Position numbers and translations under genes: made by a program | Shown: piece after piece, positions 32,752 to 41,914 of the stretch | How positions within the stretch are numbered: position 1 is the stretch's first letter | Layout: every line of letters begins with the position of its first letter | Notes under the pieces: model-generated | Databases searched by the model: none | Told to the model about the DNA's origin: nothing | The model's input: only the letters and a program-made list of their open reading frames with translations | Source: Thalassotalea_E sp964620605 | GTDB lineage: Bacteria > Pseudomonadota > Gammaproteobacteria > Enterobacterales > Alteromonadaceae | Direction: 5' to 3' | Length of the DNA stretch: 64,000 nucleotides | Assembly: GCA_964620605.1 (NCBI GenBank) | Contig: CAZUHQ010000006.1 | Coordinates: 14,415 to 78,414, forward strand

Positions 32752-34224
32752 TTAGCTCATGCCTAATATTTGTTCTATTTTTGCTAAATCTAAATGTTGT
32801 TGACAAACGTCTGCCAGCTTATCAATTGCCTGTTCCTGTAGCTGAGACAAATCAAAATGTGCATCGACCTGGCTATCACACCAGCTCGCCAGTAGTTCGA
32901 TCGCCTGGCTGTTATCAAACAGGCCATGTAGATAACAACCGGCGACCTGGCCGTCGCTACTTATCGCGCCCTGCATCTGACCCTTCACTTCAAGAATTTG
33001 CTTTAAACCAGTATCCATCTGGGTTTGCCCGAGATGAATTTCATAACCACTCACAGGTGCCGACAGGCCATTTAAGCTCAATAGCCCTTGCTGGTTAGTC
33101 AGGGTTTTATCCGCCGCCAGTTCAGTGGTAATAGGTAATAGCGCCAGCCCGCTACTACTGCCAGCGACTCCTTCAATCGCCAGCGGGTCGTTAATCGCTT
33201 CACCCAACATCTGATAACCACCGCAAATGCCAAATACTTTGCCGCCATAGCGCAAATGCCGCTTGATCTGCTGATCCCAGCCTTGCTCGATAATAAACGC
33301 CAAATCCGCCCGGGTATTTTTACTGCCTGCCAGAATAATTAAATCTGCCGCTGGCAGCTCAGTTTGCTGAAATTCAGAGGCATAAACAAACTGCAAATCA
33401 ATTTGTGGATGCACTCTAAGGGCGTCAAAATCATTGTGATTACTGATACGCGGCGTGACCGGCACGATAATTTTTAATTTCGCATCACCAACTTCCTGTT
33501 GCTGGCTCACCGCATCTTCTGCCGCAATATGCAGGCCGTGAATATACGGCAATACGCCTAATACCGGCTTATCAGTGCGTTGCTCCAGCCACTTTAGCCC
33601 GGATTCAAGTAACTTAATATCACCACGAAAACGGTTAATCACAAATCCCGCTACTCTAGCCTGCTCTGATTCACTCAGCAGTGCCAGCGTACCGACTAAA
33701 TGGGCAAACACTCCGCCTTTATCGATATCGGCAATCAAGATCACAGGGCAATCTACAGCTTCTGCAAACCCCATATTAGCGATATCACCGGCGCGCAAAT
33801 TGATTTCTGCCGGACTTCCGGCACCTTCAACGATAATACGCTGATAGTTTTCAGTTAACCTTTGGTGTGACTCGAGCACCGCATTAAGCGCGATCTTTTT
33901 ATAATCGTGGTAATCCTCGGCATCCATGCTGGAAAATACCTTACCATGGATGATCACCTGGGCACTTTTATCTGACTGCGGCTTTAACAAAACAGGATTA
34001 AAATCCACCGACAAGGATACATTCGCCGCCTGCGCCTGCACTGCCTGCGCCCGACCGATTTCACCACCATCCGGTGTCACCGCACTGTTAAGCGCCATAT
34101 TCTGCGGCTTAAATGGCGCAACTTTTAATCCCTGGCGGCCATAAATTCTACACAGCGCCGCCACTAAGGTGCTTTTTCCGGCGTCACTGGTGGTGCCCTG
34201 AACCATTAAGGTCTTATGGCTCAT
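32752..34224 (-). CDS. cobQ: Adenosylcobyric acid synthase
   Basis: A 490-residue amidotransferase that amidates four side chains of adenosylcobyrinic acid a,c-diamide using glutamine and ATP. The N-terminal dethiobiotin-synthetase-like ATPase has QGTTSDAGKSTLVAALCR and KPQNMALNSAVT. The C-terminal class I glutaminase-like domain has the nucleophile in GICGGYQMLG and a late histidine in YLHGLFDN. CobQ normally acts in corrin synthesis before the lower loop is added, yet no earlier corrin-ring genes are in the window. It may therefore act on scavenged intermediates, or the rest of the pathway is elsewhere. It overlaps the cobC gene by four bases. Confidence 0.94.
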   Translation of the reverse strand: MSHKTLMVQGTTSDAGKSTLVAALCRIYGRQGLKVAPFKPQNMALNSAVTPDGGEIGRAQAVQAQAANVSLSVDFNPVLLKPQSDKSAQVIIHGKVFSSMDAEDYHDYKKIALNAVLESHQRLTENYQRIIVEGAGSPAEINLRAGDIANMGFAEAVDCPVILIADIDKGGVFAHLVGTLALLSESEQARVAGFVINRFRGDIKLLESGLKWLEQRTDKPVLGVLPYIHGLHIAAEDAVSQQQEVGDAKLKIIVPVTPRISNHNDFDALRVHPQIDLQFVYASEFQQTELPAADLIILAGSKNTRADLAFIIEQGWDQQIKRHLRYGGKVFGICGGYQMLGEAINDPLAIEGVAGSSSGLALLPITTELAADKTLTNQQGLLSLNGLSAPVSGYEIHLGQTQMDTGLKQILEVKGQMQGAISSDGQVAGCYLHGLFDNSQAIELLASWCDSQVDAHFDLSQLQEQAIDKLADVCQQHLDLAKIEQILGMS

Positions 34225-34907
34225 TTTGCCTCCGATAATGTATTGAGCAACTTTTGGTTATGCCCGGAAAAATCATCATTTATTTTACCATTGCCTAACA
34301 AGGGCTTGGCGATATTTAACACCCGACATTTTGCCTGCTGATAATCAATTTCAGTTAAACTGGCATTGGCGATAGTGAGCTGGGTATACCAGTCGGGGTT
34401 GCGGTAATCCACATTAAGCAGCTGAGCGAGGATCATCCGAATTACCCCGCCATGACAAACCACTAAATAATTATTATCGCTATCTGCAGTTGCTAATGTC
34501 AGCACTTGGTGCCAGGCCTTGAGAACACGAAACGAAAAACCGGTTAACAGCTCCGCCTGGGGCAATGGATGCTGCACCGGATTTTGCCAAAATAATTCCA
34601 GCGGCCGCCACTTATCGGCCTCTTGGTAAAGCTGGTCATAGGCGACACCGTCATAACGGCCAAAATTCATTTCCTTTAAGCCAAGTTCTATGCGCAATGA
34701 GCTTTGATAATCAGCCTGAACTAACTTTGCTAAACTCAGACAGCGCTCAAGGGGAGAGCTGATAATATGATGAATGTTAAGCGCCAGCTCACTTAGCTGG
34801 TCAGCAATGGCCGCATTAACTAGCGGCGCTACGCCAACATCGGTATCACCATATAGAGCGGCTGGACCCGAGACTTCCCCGTGGCGCAGCAAATAAATTT
34901 TAGCCAC
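34221..34907 (-). CDS. cobC: Histidine phosphatase, alpha-ribazole phosphatase-like
   Basis: About 228 residues of the histidine phosphatase superfamily, with the RHG motif in KIYLLRHGEVSGP and the second catalytic histidine in VVCHGGVIRMILAQL. In this operon it fits CobC, which dephosphorylates alpha-ribazole 5'-phosphate or adenosylcobalamin 5'-phosphate. Two starts are possible: an ATG at 34919, and a GTG at 34907 with GGAG six bases upstream, which places the RHG motif at the normal distance. The GTG is preferred. It overlaps the end of cobU. Confidence 0.85.
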   Translation of the reverse strand: MAKIYLLRHGEVSGPAALYGDTDVGVAPLVNAAIADQLSELALNIHHIISSPLERCLSLAKLVQADYQSSLRIELGLKEMNFGRYDGVAYDQLYQEADKWRPLELFWQNPVQHPLPQAELLTGFSFRVLKAWHQVLTLATADSDNNYLVVCHGGVIRMILAQLLNVDYRNPDWYTQLTIANASLTEIDYQQAKCRVLNIAKPLLGNGKINDDFSGHNQKLLNTLSEAK

Positions 34908-35475
34908 GATTAACTCCATGCTCTTTCAAGGTCAGCGGAATACCGGCGCTCACTAAAGTCACTTTATCCGCAACCTGCGCCAGCTTTTGATTGAGCCAGC
35001 CCTGATGATCGATAAACAGCCGCGTTTCTTTCCCCATAGGTACCACACCTAGGCCAATTTCATTGGAAACCAGGGTAATATCGCTGCTATGTCGGGCTAA
35101 ACACTGCACTAGACTGTCCACCGCCTGACGTAAATATTCGCTTAACATCTGATGATTCTCTGCCCGCTCGGTATTAGCCAAACCTTGAGTCAGCTGGTTA
35201 CTAAGCCAAAGCGTCAAGCAATCGATCAATACTTTATCTGTTGCTTGTAATGAGCCGAGTGTCTGCTCCAGTGCTAACGGACACTCAATTAACCGCCAGT
35301 TATGCTGTTGTCTTAATTGCTGGTGATAGGCAATGCGCTGCGCCATCGAACTATCTAAGGGCTCAGCGGTTGCGATATAAACCGGTGTTTGCCCCGGCAT
35401 TAATGAGGATAAAATAGTTCGCTCGGCAAACGAGGATTTTCCAGAACGCGCCCCCCCTAAGATCAAATGCAACAT
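34900..35475 (-). CDS. cobU: Adenosylcobinamide kinase / guanylyltransferase
   Basis: 191 residues. The P-loop in LILGGARSGKSSFAE lies at the very N-terminus, and TLVSNEIGLGVVP is the diagnostic CobU segment. The enzyme phosphorylates adenosylcobinamide and transfers GMP to give GDP-cobinamide, activating it for attachment of the lower loop by CobS. Overlaps or abuts both neighbours: its start codon shares a base with the cobS stop, so cobT-cobS-cobU are translationally coupled. Confidence 0.95.
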   Translation of the reverse strand: MLHLILGGARSGKSSFAERTILSSLMPGQTPVYIATAEPLDSSMAQRIAYHQQLRQQHNWRLIECPLALEQTLGSLQATDKVLIDCLTLWLSNQLTQGLANTERAENHQMLSEYLRQAVDSLVQCLARHSSDITLVSNEIGLGVVPMGKETRLFIDHQGWLNQKLAQVADKVTLVSAGIPLTLKEHGVNRG

Positions 35476-36302
35476 TAGCTCGCTACCTCAGCCATAAAAT
35501 GGTTAACCAGCACCAGATAAATTATCAGCTCACTAAGCTGCTGCGCTGCGCCTAAGCAATCACCGGTAAAGCCGCCAAGCCTGGCGATTAACCAACGGCG
35601 AAAACCATAACGAAATAAAAAAAGGGTCAGTACTAGTTTGACAACTAGCGAAACTGGATTTTCAATGACTATCAGCAAATAACCAACAGGCAAAGCAGCA
35701 ATACCCAGTAACACCATCAGCTCGGCTTTACTTTGCTTAGCCGCTAACGGCTTACTTTTGCTGCTGGCCGAATCCGCAACATAGTCGGTATTATAAATCA
35801 GGCTGGCTGCTAGCGCTCTTGACAACGAATAAGCCAGAATGACAGCAATTAGAAAATAACCAGACTCAGCCAAAACGAGCCAGAGCTGAAACTGCAATAA
35901 GAGCGCCAGCACTAGAGTGATTGCGCCATAAGTGCCGATGCGGCTGTCTTTCATGATTGCCAATCTGGCATCAGGTGTATAACCACCGCCGATACCGTCG
36001 GCCATATCCGCCAGGCCATCTTGATGAAATGCCCCGGTCAGCAACACACTAACAACCATAGCCAGCACTAAAGCAATGCTCACCGGAAAATATTGTGCAA
36101 ATAACAGATAACTCAGGGCAACTAACATCCCGAGAACAATGCCGACCAGTGAAAAATAACGATTGGCCTGATTCATCCTATGCTTAGAATATTTAAGCCC
36201 TTGCCCAACGGGAAAACGCGTAAAAAACATCAAGGCCAGCAAAAACAATTGCCATTGCCGCCGTAAAAAAACCTGCTGTCTGTTAGTCAACAGAAAAACC
36301 AT
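35475..36302 (-). CDS. cobS: Cobalamin-5'-phosphate synthase (adenosylcobinamide-GDP ribazoletransferase)
   Basis: 275 residues with about seven transmembrane helices. The catalytic cytoplasmic loop is FHQDGLADMADGIGGGY, with the metal-binding DGxADxxDG pattern, followed by MKDSRIGTYGA. It joins GDP-cobinamide to alpha-ribazole phosphate at the inner membrane, the last assembly step. The first 20 residues (a short Arg/Gln-rich extension before LFLLALMFFTRFPVG) are slightly longer than usual. Overlaps cobT and cobU by one base each. Confidence 0.94.
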   Translation of the reverse strand: MVFLLTNRQQVFLRRQWQLFLLALMFFTRFPVGQGLKYSKHRMNQANRYFSLVGIVLGMLVALSYLLFAQYFPVSIALVLAMVVSVLLTGAFHQDGLADMADGIGGGYTPDARLAIMKDSRIGTYGAITLVLALLLQFQLWLVLAESGYFLIAVILAYSLSRALAASLIYNTDYVADSASSKSKPLAAKQSKAELMVLLGIAALPVGYLLIVIENPVSLVVKLVLTLFLFRYGFRRWLIARLGGFTGDCLGAAQQLSELIIYLVLVNHFMAEVAS

Positions 36303-37378
36303 TAAACAGTGACTCCGGCACTTTCAAAACTTGCCATCTCGTTATAAAAACAAGCCGCCGCGCGCAGTAAAGGCAATGCCAGCGCAGCGCCGGTTCCTTC
36401 ACCTAAACGCAGGCCGAGTGATAATAATGGCTGAGCGGCAAAATGTTCCAGCATCGCCTGGTGTGCCAGTTCATTTGATTGATGGGAAAAAATAAAATAA
36501 TCACTCACTTGTGGATGCATTTTGGCCGCCACTAATGCCGCACTGGTGACGATAAAACCATCGACAATAATCGCCATTTTTGCCTGTGCCGCCGCCAGCA
36601 TGGCACCGACAATCTGGACGATTTCAAAACCGCCAAGCTCGGCCAGCAACTCAATGGCATCAACAGAGTCAGTATTTTTTACTCGCTCAACGGCCCGGGT
36701 AATTAGCGCTTTTTTCTGCGTTAACTGTTCGGCGCTAATACCGGTGCCCTTGCCAACACTCAGTTCGGCACTGGCGCCGGTAAGCGCGATATAAATCGCC
36801 GATGCCGAGCTGGTATTGGCAATGCCCATTTCACCAAAGCCGATAACATTGCAGCCATCTTTGCTAAGTGAATTGACCAGCTGTTTGCCAAAATCAAGCC
36901 CTTGTAATACCTGTGCTTGAGTCATCGCCGGTTGCTCACTGATATCTGCGGTGCCAGCTCCCAGGCGCTGTTCGATAAAATCAGTTGATAATGCTTTTTC
37001 ATCTGCCGTTAGCGGCAGTTTAATACCGGCATCGACCACTTTTAATGCCATGTCATTGGTGCGACAAAAACAGTTGATCGCCGCCCCGCCGGTTAGAAAA
37101 TTTAACACCATTTGCCGGGTAACATCACTCGGCGCGATGCTGACTTTGTGCTCGGCAATGCCGTGATCGCCGGCAAACACCAACATGGTCGGCTGATTGA
37201 TTTCAATCTGCTGGCACAAACTGCCGCGTTCAACACTTTGAATTAGTGCCAGCTGCTCGGCAAGATATTCTAACTGACCAAGCGCCCCAGGCGGTTTAGT
37301 TTTATTGGCAATATTCTCTGTGATTGCCGGTCTGAACTGGCTGGCATTTTCAGCTTCCAATGATTTTATAGTAAACAC
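36302..37378 (-). CDS. cobT: Nicotinate-nucleotide:dimethylbenzimidazole phosphoribosyltransferase
   Basis: 358 residues. The enzyme makes alpha-ribazole 5'-phosphate from dimethylbenzimidazole. It shows VFAGDHGIAEHKVSIAPSDV, the MVLNFLTGGAAIN segment and GEMGIANTSSASAI. The C-terminal GLRLGEGTGAALALPLLRAA is followed by the FESAGV tail with the catalytic glutamate region. Length is normal. It stands between the BtuCD transporter genes and cobS, 4 bases after btuC. Confidence 0.95.
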   Translation of the reverse strand: MFTIKSLEAENASQFRPAITENIANKTKPPGALGQLEYLAEQLALIQSVERGSLCQQIEINQPTMLVFAGDHGIAEHKVSIAPSDVTRQMVLNFLTGGAAINCFCRTNDMALKVVDAGIKLPLTADEKALSTDFIEQRLGAGTADISEQPAMTQAQVLQGLDFGKQLVNSLSKDGCNVIGFGEMGIANTSSASAIYIALTGASAELSVGKGTGISAEQLTQKKALITRAVERVKNTDSVDAIELLAELGGFEIVQIVGAMLAAAQAKMAIIVDGFIVTSAALVAAKMHPQVSDYFIFSHQSNELAHQAMLEHFAAQPLLSLGLRLGEGTGAALALPLLRAAACFYNEMASFESAGVTV

Positions 37379-37382
37379 TTAC

Positions 37383-38372
37383 TTACATCCTTCTCATGAT
37401 ATATAAAAAGAAAATACTGCCGACCACTGAAGTAATGACGCCGATAGGAATTTCCTGGCCGGAAATAATAGTACGGGCGATAACATCGACCCAGATCAAA
37501 AAGCAGCCGCCAACCAACCCCGAACAGATAATTAATTTCGCCGTGGTTTTGCCGATAAACGGCCGCACTATATGTGGGATCATCAAACCGACAAAACCTA
37601 TGCCACCACAATAAGAAACGATCACCGCGGTCATCGCCGCACAAACCACCAGCGCCATTAAACGCAACCTGGCAACATTGACTCCAAGCGTTCGCGCGCT
37701 TTCATCACTGAGTAATAAGGCATCAAGCTGACGAGCAAATAATAAAGTAATCACCAGACAAGTGATCACTACCGGCACTATCCAGGCGAGCGCCTGAAAA
37801 TCGGCACGCGCCAGTGAACCCATCATCCAAAAAATTACTCGATTGCTGGCAAACGCTTCACCAAAATACAAGATGAAACTGGTAATTGAGCTTAACAAAA
37901 ATGACACAGCGACTCCGGCGAGTAATAAGTGCTCGACCCGGCGCCAGTTATTATTCATTAAGATCACCACCACGATAGAAACAGCGAAAAGTGCACCTAA
38001 AAATGCGGCTAACGGCAGCGAAAATGCGTGAAACTGCTGAGGTAACAAGCTTGATAATGTCGCCCCTAAGCCGGCACCGGCTACTATGCCAAAAAGGTAA
38101 GGATCGGCGAGCGGATTACGGGTGACGTTTTGCATTAATGCCCCGGCGGAGGCCAAGGAAAAGCCTGCCAGTAATCCCATAATCACCCTAGGCAAGCGAA
38201 TTTCTAGCAAAATGGTCTGATAAATCGGTCGCTGGCACTGCTCACTCAGACATTGCCAGACATTGGCAAAGTCAAGCTCTGCGGTGCCAAACCCCATGGC
38301 AGCAACGACTGAAACAATGGCTAACAACAGCAAAAATAAAAATCGCGTATAGAAGACTTTGCTACTCGGCAT
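37383..38372 (-). CDS. btuC: Cobalamin ABC transporter permease BtuC
   Basis: About 329 residues of the FecCD/BtuC permease family with ten predicted helices. Conserved segments are LRLPRVIMGLLAGFSLASAG, NPLADPYLFGIVAGAGLGA, and GFVGLMIPHIVRPFIG, the coupling loop that docks on BtuD. An ATG four codons earlier exists, but the ATG at 38372 has a G-rich ribosome site at proper distance. It overlaps the end of btuD by 11 bases. Confidence 0.92.
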   Translation of the reverse strand: MPSSKVFYTRFLFLLLLAIVSVVAAMGFGTAELDFANVWQCLSEQCQRPIYQTILLEIRLPRVIMGLLAGFSLASAGALMQNVTRNPLADPYLFGIVAGAGLGATLSSLLPQQFHAFSLPLAAFLGALFAVSIVVVILMNNNWRRVEHLLLAGVAVSFLLSSITSFILYFGEAFASNRVIFWMMGSLARADFQALAWIVPVVITCLVITLLFARQLDALLLSDESARTLGVNVARLRLMALVVCAAMTAVIVSYCGGIGFVGLMIPHIVRPFIGKTTAKLIICSGLVGGCFLIWVDVIARTIISGQEIPIGVITSVVGSIFFLYIMRRM

Positions 38373-39180
38373 GGTCGCCCCCACCAGCCATTGCGTCAGT
38401 CATGGCACCTGTCATAGCATACGTCACCCGCATTTTTTCAGTTAACGGGTTTTTATCCACCAAACAATTCAAGTGAAATACCTGTTGTAACAGCGACTGC
38501 CTAAGCACTTGCTCCGGAGTATCGCAAGCCAGCACTTTTCCCTTATCTAACAGTAATAGCCGATCGCAATACTGAGCCGCGAGATTGAGATCATGTATCG
38601 TCATGATCAGGGTTAGGCCGAGCTTCTTCACTATACTTAGTATTTGATGCTGATAATAAACATCGAGATGATTGGTCGGCTCGTCCATGATCAGCACCAT
38701 AGGCCTTTGTACTATCGCCCTGGCGATCAAACAGCGCTGCTGCTCGCCACCTGACAAGGTATTAAATACCTGATGCTGTTTTTCAGCCAGATCCACTCTG
38801 GCCAGCGCTTGCTGAATTAACTGACGATCCTTATCGGTATTACGGGCAAACAGCTCTTTATGCGGGATCAATCCCATTTTGACGATATCGAGCACGGTAA
38901 GGTCGAAAACAGCCTCATGCTGCTGACTGACCACGGCTATTTTTTTTGCCACTTCCCTGCGCTCGAATACAGCTAACGGCATGCCATCAAATAGCACTTG
39001 CCCGGTGGCTAACTGATATTCCTGAAACAGGCACTTTAACAAAGAGGTTTTCCCGGCACCATTAGGGCCGACAATGCCAAAAGCTTCGTTTTTATTCACC
39101 TTAAAACTGACATTATCAACAATGGTTTTGCCATTGATTTGCCAGCTAATATTTTGCGCTTGTATTTGAACGCTTGCCAT
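38362..39180 (-). CDS. btuD: Cobalamin ABC transporter ATP-binding protein BtuD
   Basis: About 272 residues from the ATG at 39180. The open frame extends to 39279, but the extra 33 residues have no family match and lie in the riboswitch leader. Walker A is GPNGAGKTSLL, signature LSGGEQQRCLIARAIVQ, Walker B MVLIMDEPTNHLD, switch histidine MTIHDLNLA. The short tail repeats the triplet Met-Thr-Asp/Ala. It is the first gene of the nine-gene cobalamin operon and sits directly behind the cobalamin riboswitch, so uptake and salvage genes should fall when cobalamin is plentiful. Confidence 0.9.
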   Translation of the reverse strand: MASVQIQAQNISWQINGKTIVDNVSFKVNKNEAFGIVGPNGAGKTSLLKCLFQEYQLATGQVLFDGMPLAVFERREVAKKIAVVSQQHEAVFDLTVLDIVKMGLIPHKELFARNTDKDRQLIQQALARVDLAEKQHQVFNTLSGGEQQRCLIARAIVQRPMVLIMDEPTNHLDVYYQHQILSIVKKLGLTLIMTIHDLNLAAQYCDRLLLLDKGKVLACDTPEQVLRQSLLQQVFHLNCLVDKNPLTEKMRVTYAMTGAMTDAMAGGGDHAE

Positions 39181-39352
39181 AAAAACCACAGTAACAACAA
39201 AAGAGGTGCGGCAGGAAAGGAAATACTGATTGGCGATAAAAACGATCGCCGATAAATACATCCACCATGTTACCCGCACGGTTTATCTATTTCATTGCTT
39301 TACTTTGCAGGCAATGATTAACTACTGCTAAGCAAAGTTCAGCTCTTATTTT

Positions 39353-39508
39353 CTGGCAGGTCTCCTGACTTATAGAGGTACCCCAAACTTTACCTTCCCA
39401 GCCTTAAATTACAGACCAGTGGTTAATAAGTTCAGCTCTAATTACAGTTGCGGGAACAGTTGTGGAATTAAGCATGCGATAATAAATTTAAGCTTGCACC
39501 ACATTCCC
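39353..39508 (-). promoter_or_regulatory. Cobalamin riboswitch
   Basis: Read on the reverse strand, the region starts with GGGAATGTGGTGCAAGCT, then passes through CACAACTGTTCCCGCAACTGTAA. It ends with the hallmark AAGTCAGGAGACCTGCCAG (the B12 box is within GCAACTGT and the AGACCTGCC block). These conserved blocks in this order define the AdoCbl/B12 aptamer. Downstream, ACTTTGC and GCAAAGT (39302-39338) can pair into a hairpin with no U-run, so control is probably of translation or by another mechanism. It precedes btuD and the cobalamin operon. Confidence 0.95.
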
Positions 39509-39624
39509 TTTTAAGTCGTTTAATTGTTTTTAAACGAACACCAGAAATTTTTCGCTACTCTAGCACAGCTAATCAATGAAAACTAGCATTTAGCTATATA
39601 GACGTCTAAAATTTCAATATGGTA

Positions 39625-41336
39625 TTAATAACTAATACGGACGCCAGCATAAAGCCGTCGGCCATTACGATAAATACCAACTGGGGCAAATTCGTTACGC
39701 TCATAGGTATAATTGATTTCATCAGTTAGGTTAATCGCTTCGACAACCAGAGCAATATGATCAGACAGTAAAAATGACAAATTGACATCCCACTGACCAT
39801 AATCATCGGTGATCTCTTCACCAACGCCGGTAGCAAATTCCGTTCTAAAGTTATAAGAAAAACGGGCACTGAGCCAGTCATTCTCATAGTAGCTGGTAAA
39901 ATTGACACTGTGATCTGAATTGCCCGGAATATCGATGTCACGGCCAGTAAGCAATTCCTTTCGCTTGCCTTGCACGTAAGTGTAATTGGCAATCACGCCA
40001 AAACCGTAAAACAGCTCTTTTTGCAGGTTCAATTCCAGCCTAATGCATCCCCTTCCCGACGGATCTTGTCAGCATCAGTGATCGCATAATCACGTAAGGT
40101 ACCAGAAGATCCCTGACCGGAGAGAAAGTCTGACGGCATATTTAATGAATAATCTGCCAGGCTCCAGTTTAAATCGGTACGGGCATCCGTGGTATGTTTA
40201 GTATTAACACGGGTATGGTCGCGGTATTTCGCCCCCATTTTTATGCCGCTAAAAATGGCGACATCCAAAGCGCGATAGAAATCCGCTTGCAGGTATTTTT
40301 CATCATCCTTGGCGTCATTGCTGTCATAACGAAGAAAATCTAAATTCCAAAGCTCAGCATTTGCCGGATCTTTACTGTAGCTAACCCTAACATCTTTCGC
40401 CGATGAAGCATCAAAACTATGCACAGCATTACCGCCCCAGCCAACGCTTCGATCGGCCTGTGAGCCACCTGTACCTTCGGTGTGGCCAAGATGAACACTG
40501 GAAGTCCAAACATTACCTTCATGTTCTACTTTTACATCATAAGATTTGGTTTTAAGCTCAGAATTACGCACTTTGGTTTCATCGAGGATATTATTGCCAT
40601 CCGGTGATAATCCAAAGGTAGCGCCGACAGCCATAGCACCAACTTTACTATGCTCAATAATGCTAATGTCGGTATATTCTGAGCCGCCATAACCCGCTAG
40701 CCATAAAAAGTTCTGGTTTTCGTTATCCATTTCCATGGTAGAGTCTAATGCATTAAAGGTGACATCAGTATTTTCATTTGGTCGATATTGCAAGGTAAGG
40801 TTGCCGCCAGTTCTGACCCCCTGCTGGCTAAACATTGCAGAGCCACCGCCACCTGGGCTGTAAACATCTTTATAAACGGTGCCATCCGCTAGGGTAATAT
40901 CACGTTTTGCCCAGCTCCAGGCTTCAATACCATCTCGGCGTAAATTGCGCTCCTGACGAACCAACGACACCATGGCACCAAAGGTTTCTTCGTCATTTTT
41001 CCAGCTGTACATGCCTGACACTACCGGGTCGGTTTCCCCCGAAACATCCGAGTGCTGCGCTAACACAGAACCGGCAATTTTTCCTGACTCAAGCTCCAAC
41101 GGCTTACGAGTACGCACGATCACTGTACCACCAATTGAGCCTTCATCAATATCGGCTTCCGGCGACTTAACCACACTGCCCCTGATGCCACGTACTTGAA
41201 TTGTTTCTATCTCTTCAGTAGCAGCTTTATTACTATTAGCTTCTTCTGCCAGCGCAAACTGACTGCTTGATAGCAAACCTAATGTTAATGCAGCTTTAAC
41301 CGCATAGTTAACCTTGTTCATTTGAAATTTTTGCAT
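39625..41336 (-). pseudogene. Decayed TonB-dependent receptor (carbohydrate-type), two deletions and a frameshift
   Basis: Two frames together encode about 570 residues of a receptor normally around 900 or more. The N-terminal part has a signal peptide (VKAALTLGLLSSSQFALA) and the IETIQVRGIRGSVVKS opening, but jumps straight to PEADIDEGSIGGTVIVRTRK. About 100 residues of the plug are missing, apparently in frame. The barrel then continues to a stop near 40029. The C-terminal end (YGFGVIANYTYVQGKRKE to the terminal aromatic YAGVRISY) is in another frame from 40032 to 39625, after a mid-barrel gap. It cannot work as a receptor. The ancestral role was probably sugar uptake for the neighbouring oxidation cluster. 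Confidence 0.85.
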
Positions 41337-41914
41337 TTTCATGCTCCGACAATATTAGTTCTAATTTTTATCACAGCTAGGATAAAACCAGCCGCTGTTA
41401 ACTTCCCCTGATGGCTGTCAAAGAAATATATTTTTAACGACTAACTGCGGCATTCGTTCGCTATTTTCTATCCGTTTTCTCTATTGAATTTGATTAACGT
41501 TTAATAAATAGCACCGGCACAACTTTGACAACGCTGTCATCTAAAAACAGTAGGTATGAAGAGTCTTGAAAGGATGTGAAAAGTTGTGAATCAGTAAAAA
41601 TTACTTACTAACCTATTGTAAAACAATTAAATTTACTTAATAGAAATAATTACTGTTTTTAGTGAAAACACTAACCTTCCCATGCTGTCACAATAAATTT
41701 CATACAAAATCGACAAGATTTTTTAGTTTGCCGATAAATTTTATTCTTGAAAAGAGATGCAGGCGGGATGAAAAATAGTAAAAAAAACCTCAGCAGCTGG
41801 CTGAGGTTTTCATCAACATCGACGTTTTAATAACAGGTCCACTAACAAAAAGATTCTGCGACTCTTATTGCAGTAATAATGTTTGTCTTAGCTCTTAGCA
41901 GCCTAGAACCTGCT
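41337..41914. other. Intergenic region upstream of the decayed receptor
   Basis: This 578-bp AT-rich stretch contains the receptor's old promoter region and the terminator of the sugar cluster. No open frame with family features, repeat or RNA was recognised. Confidence 0.5.
41784..41810 (-). terminator. Terminator of the sugar oxidation cluster
   Basis: A 10-bp perfect stem AAAACCTCAG / CTGAGGTTTT with a 7-nt loop is followed by further Ts on the reverse strand. It lies about 100 bases beyond the last gene of the cluster. Confidence 0.83.

Noticed and set aside
39181..39279. Upstream extension of btuD to a GTG at 39279
   Set aside because: The added 33 residues fall in the riboswitch leader, look unlike the family and precede the normal BtuD start.
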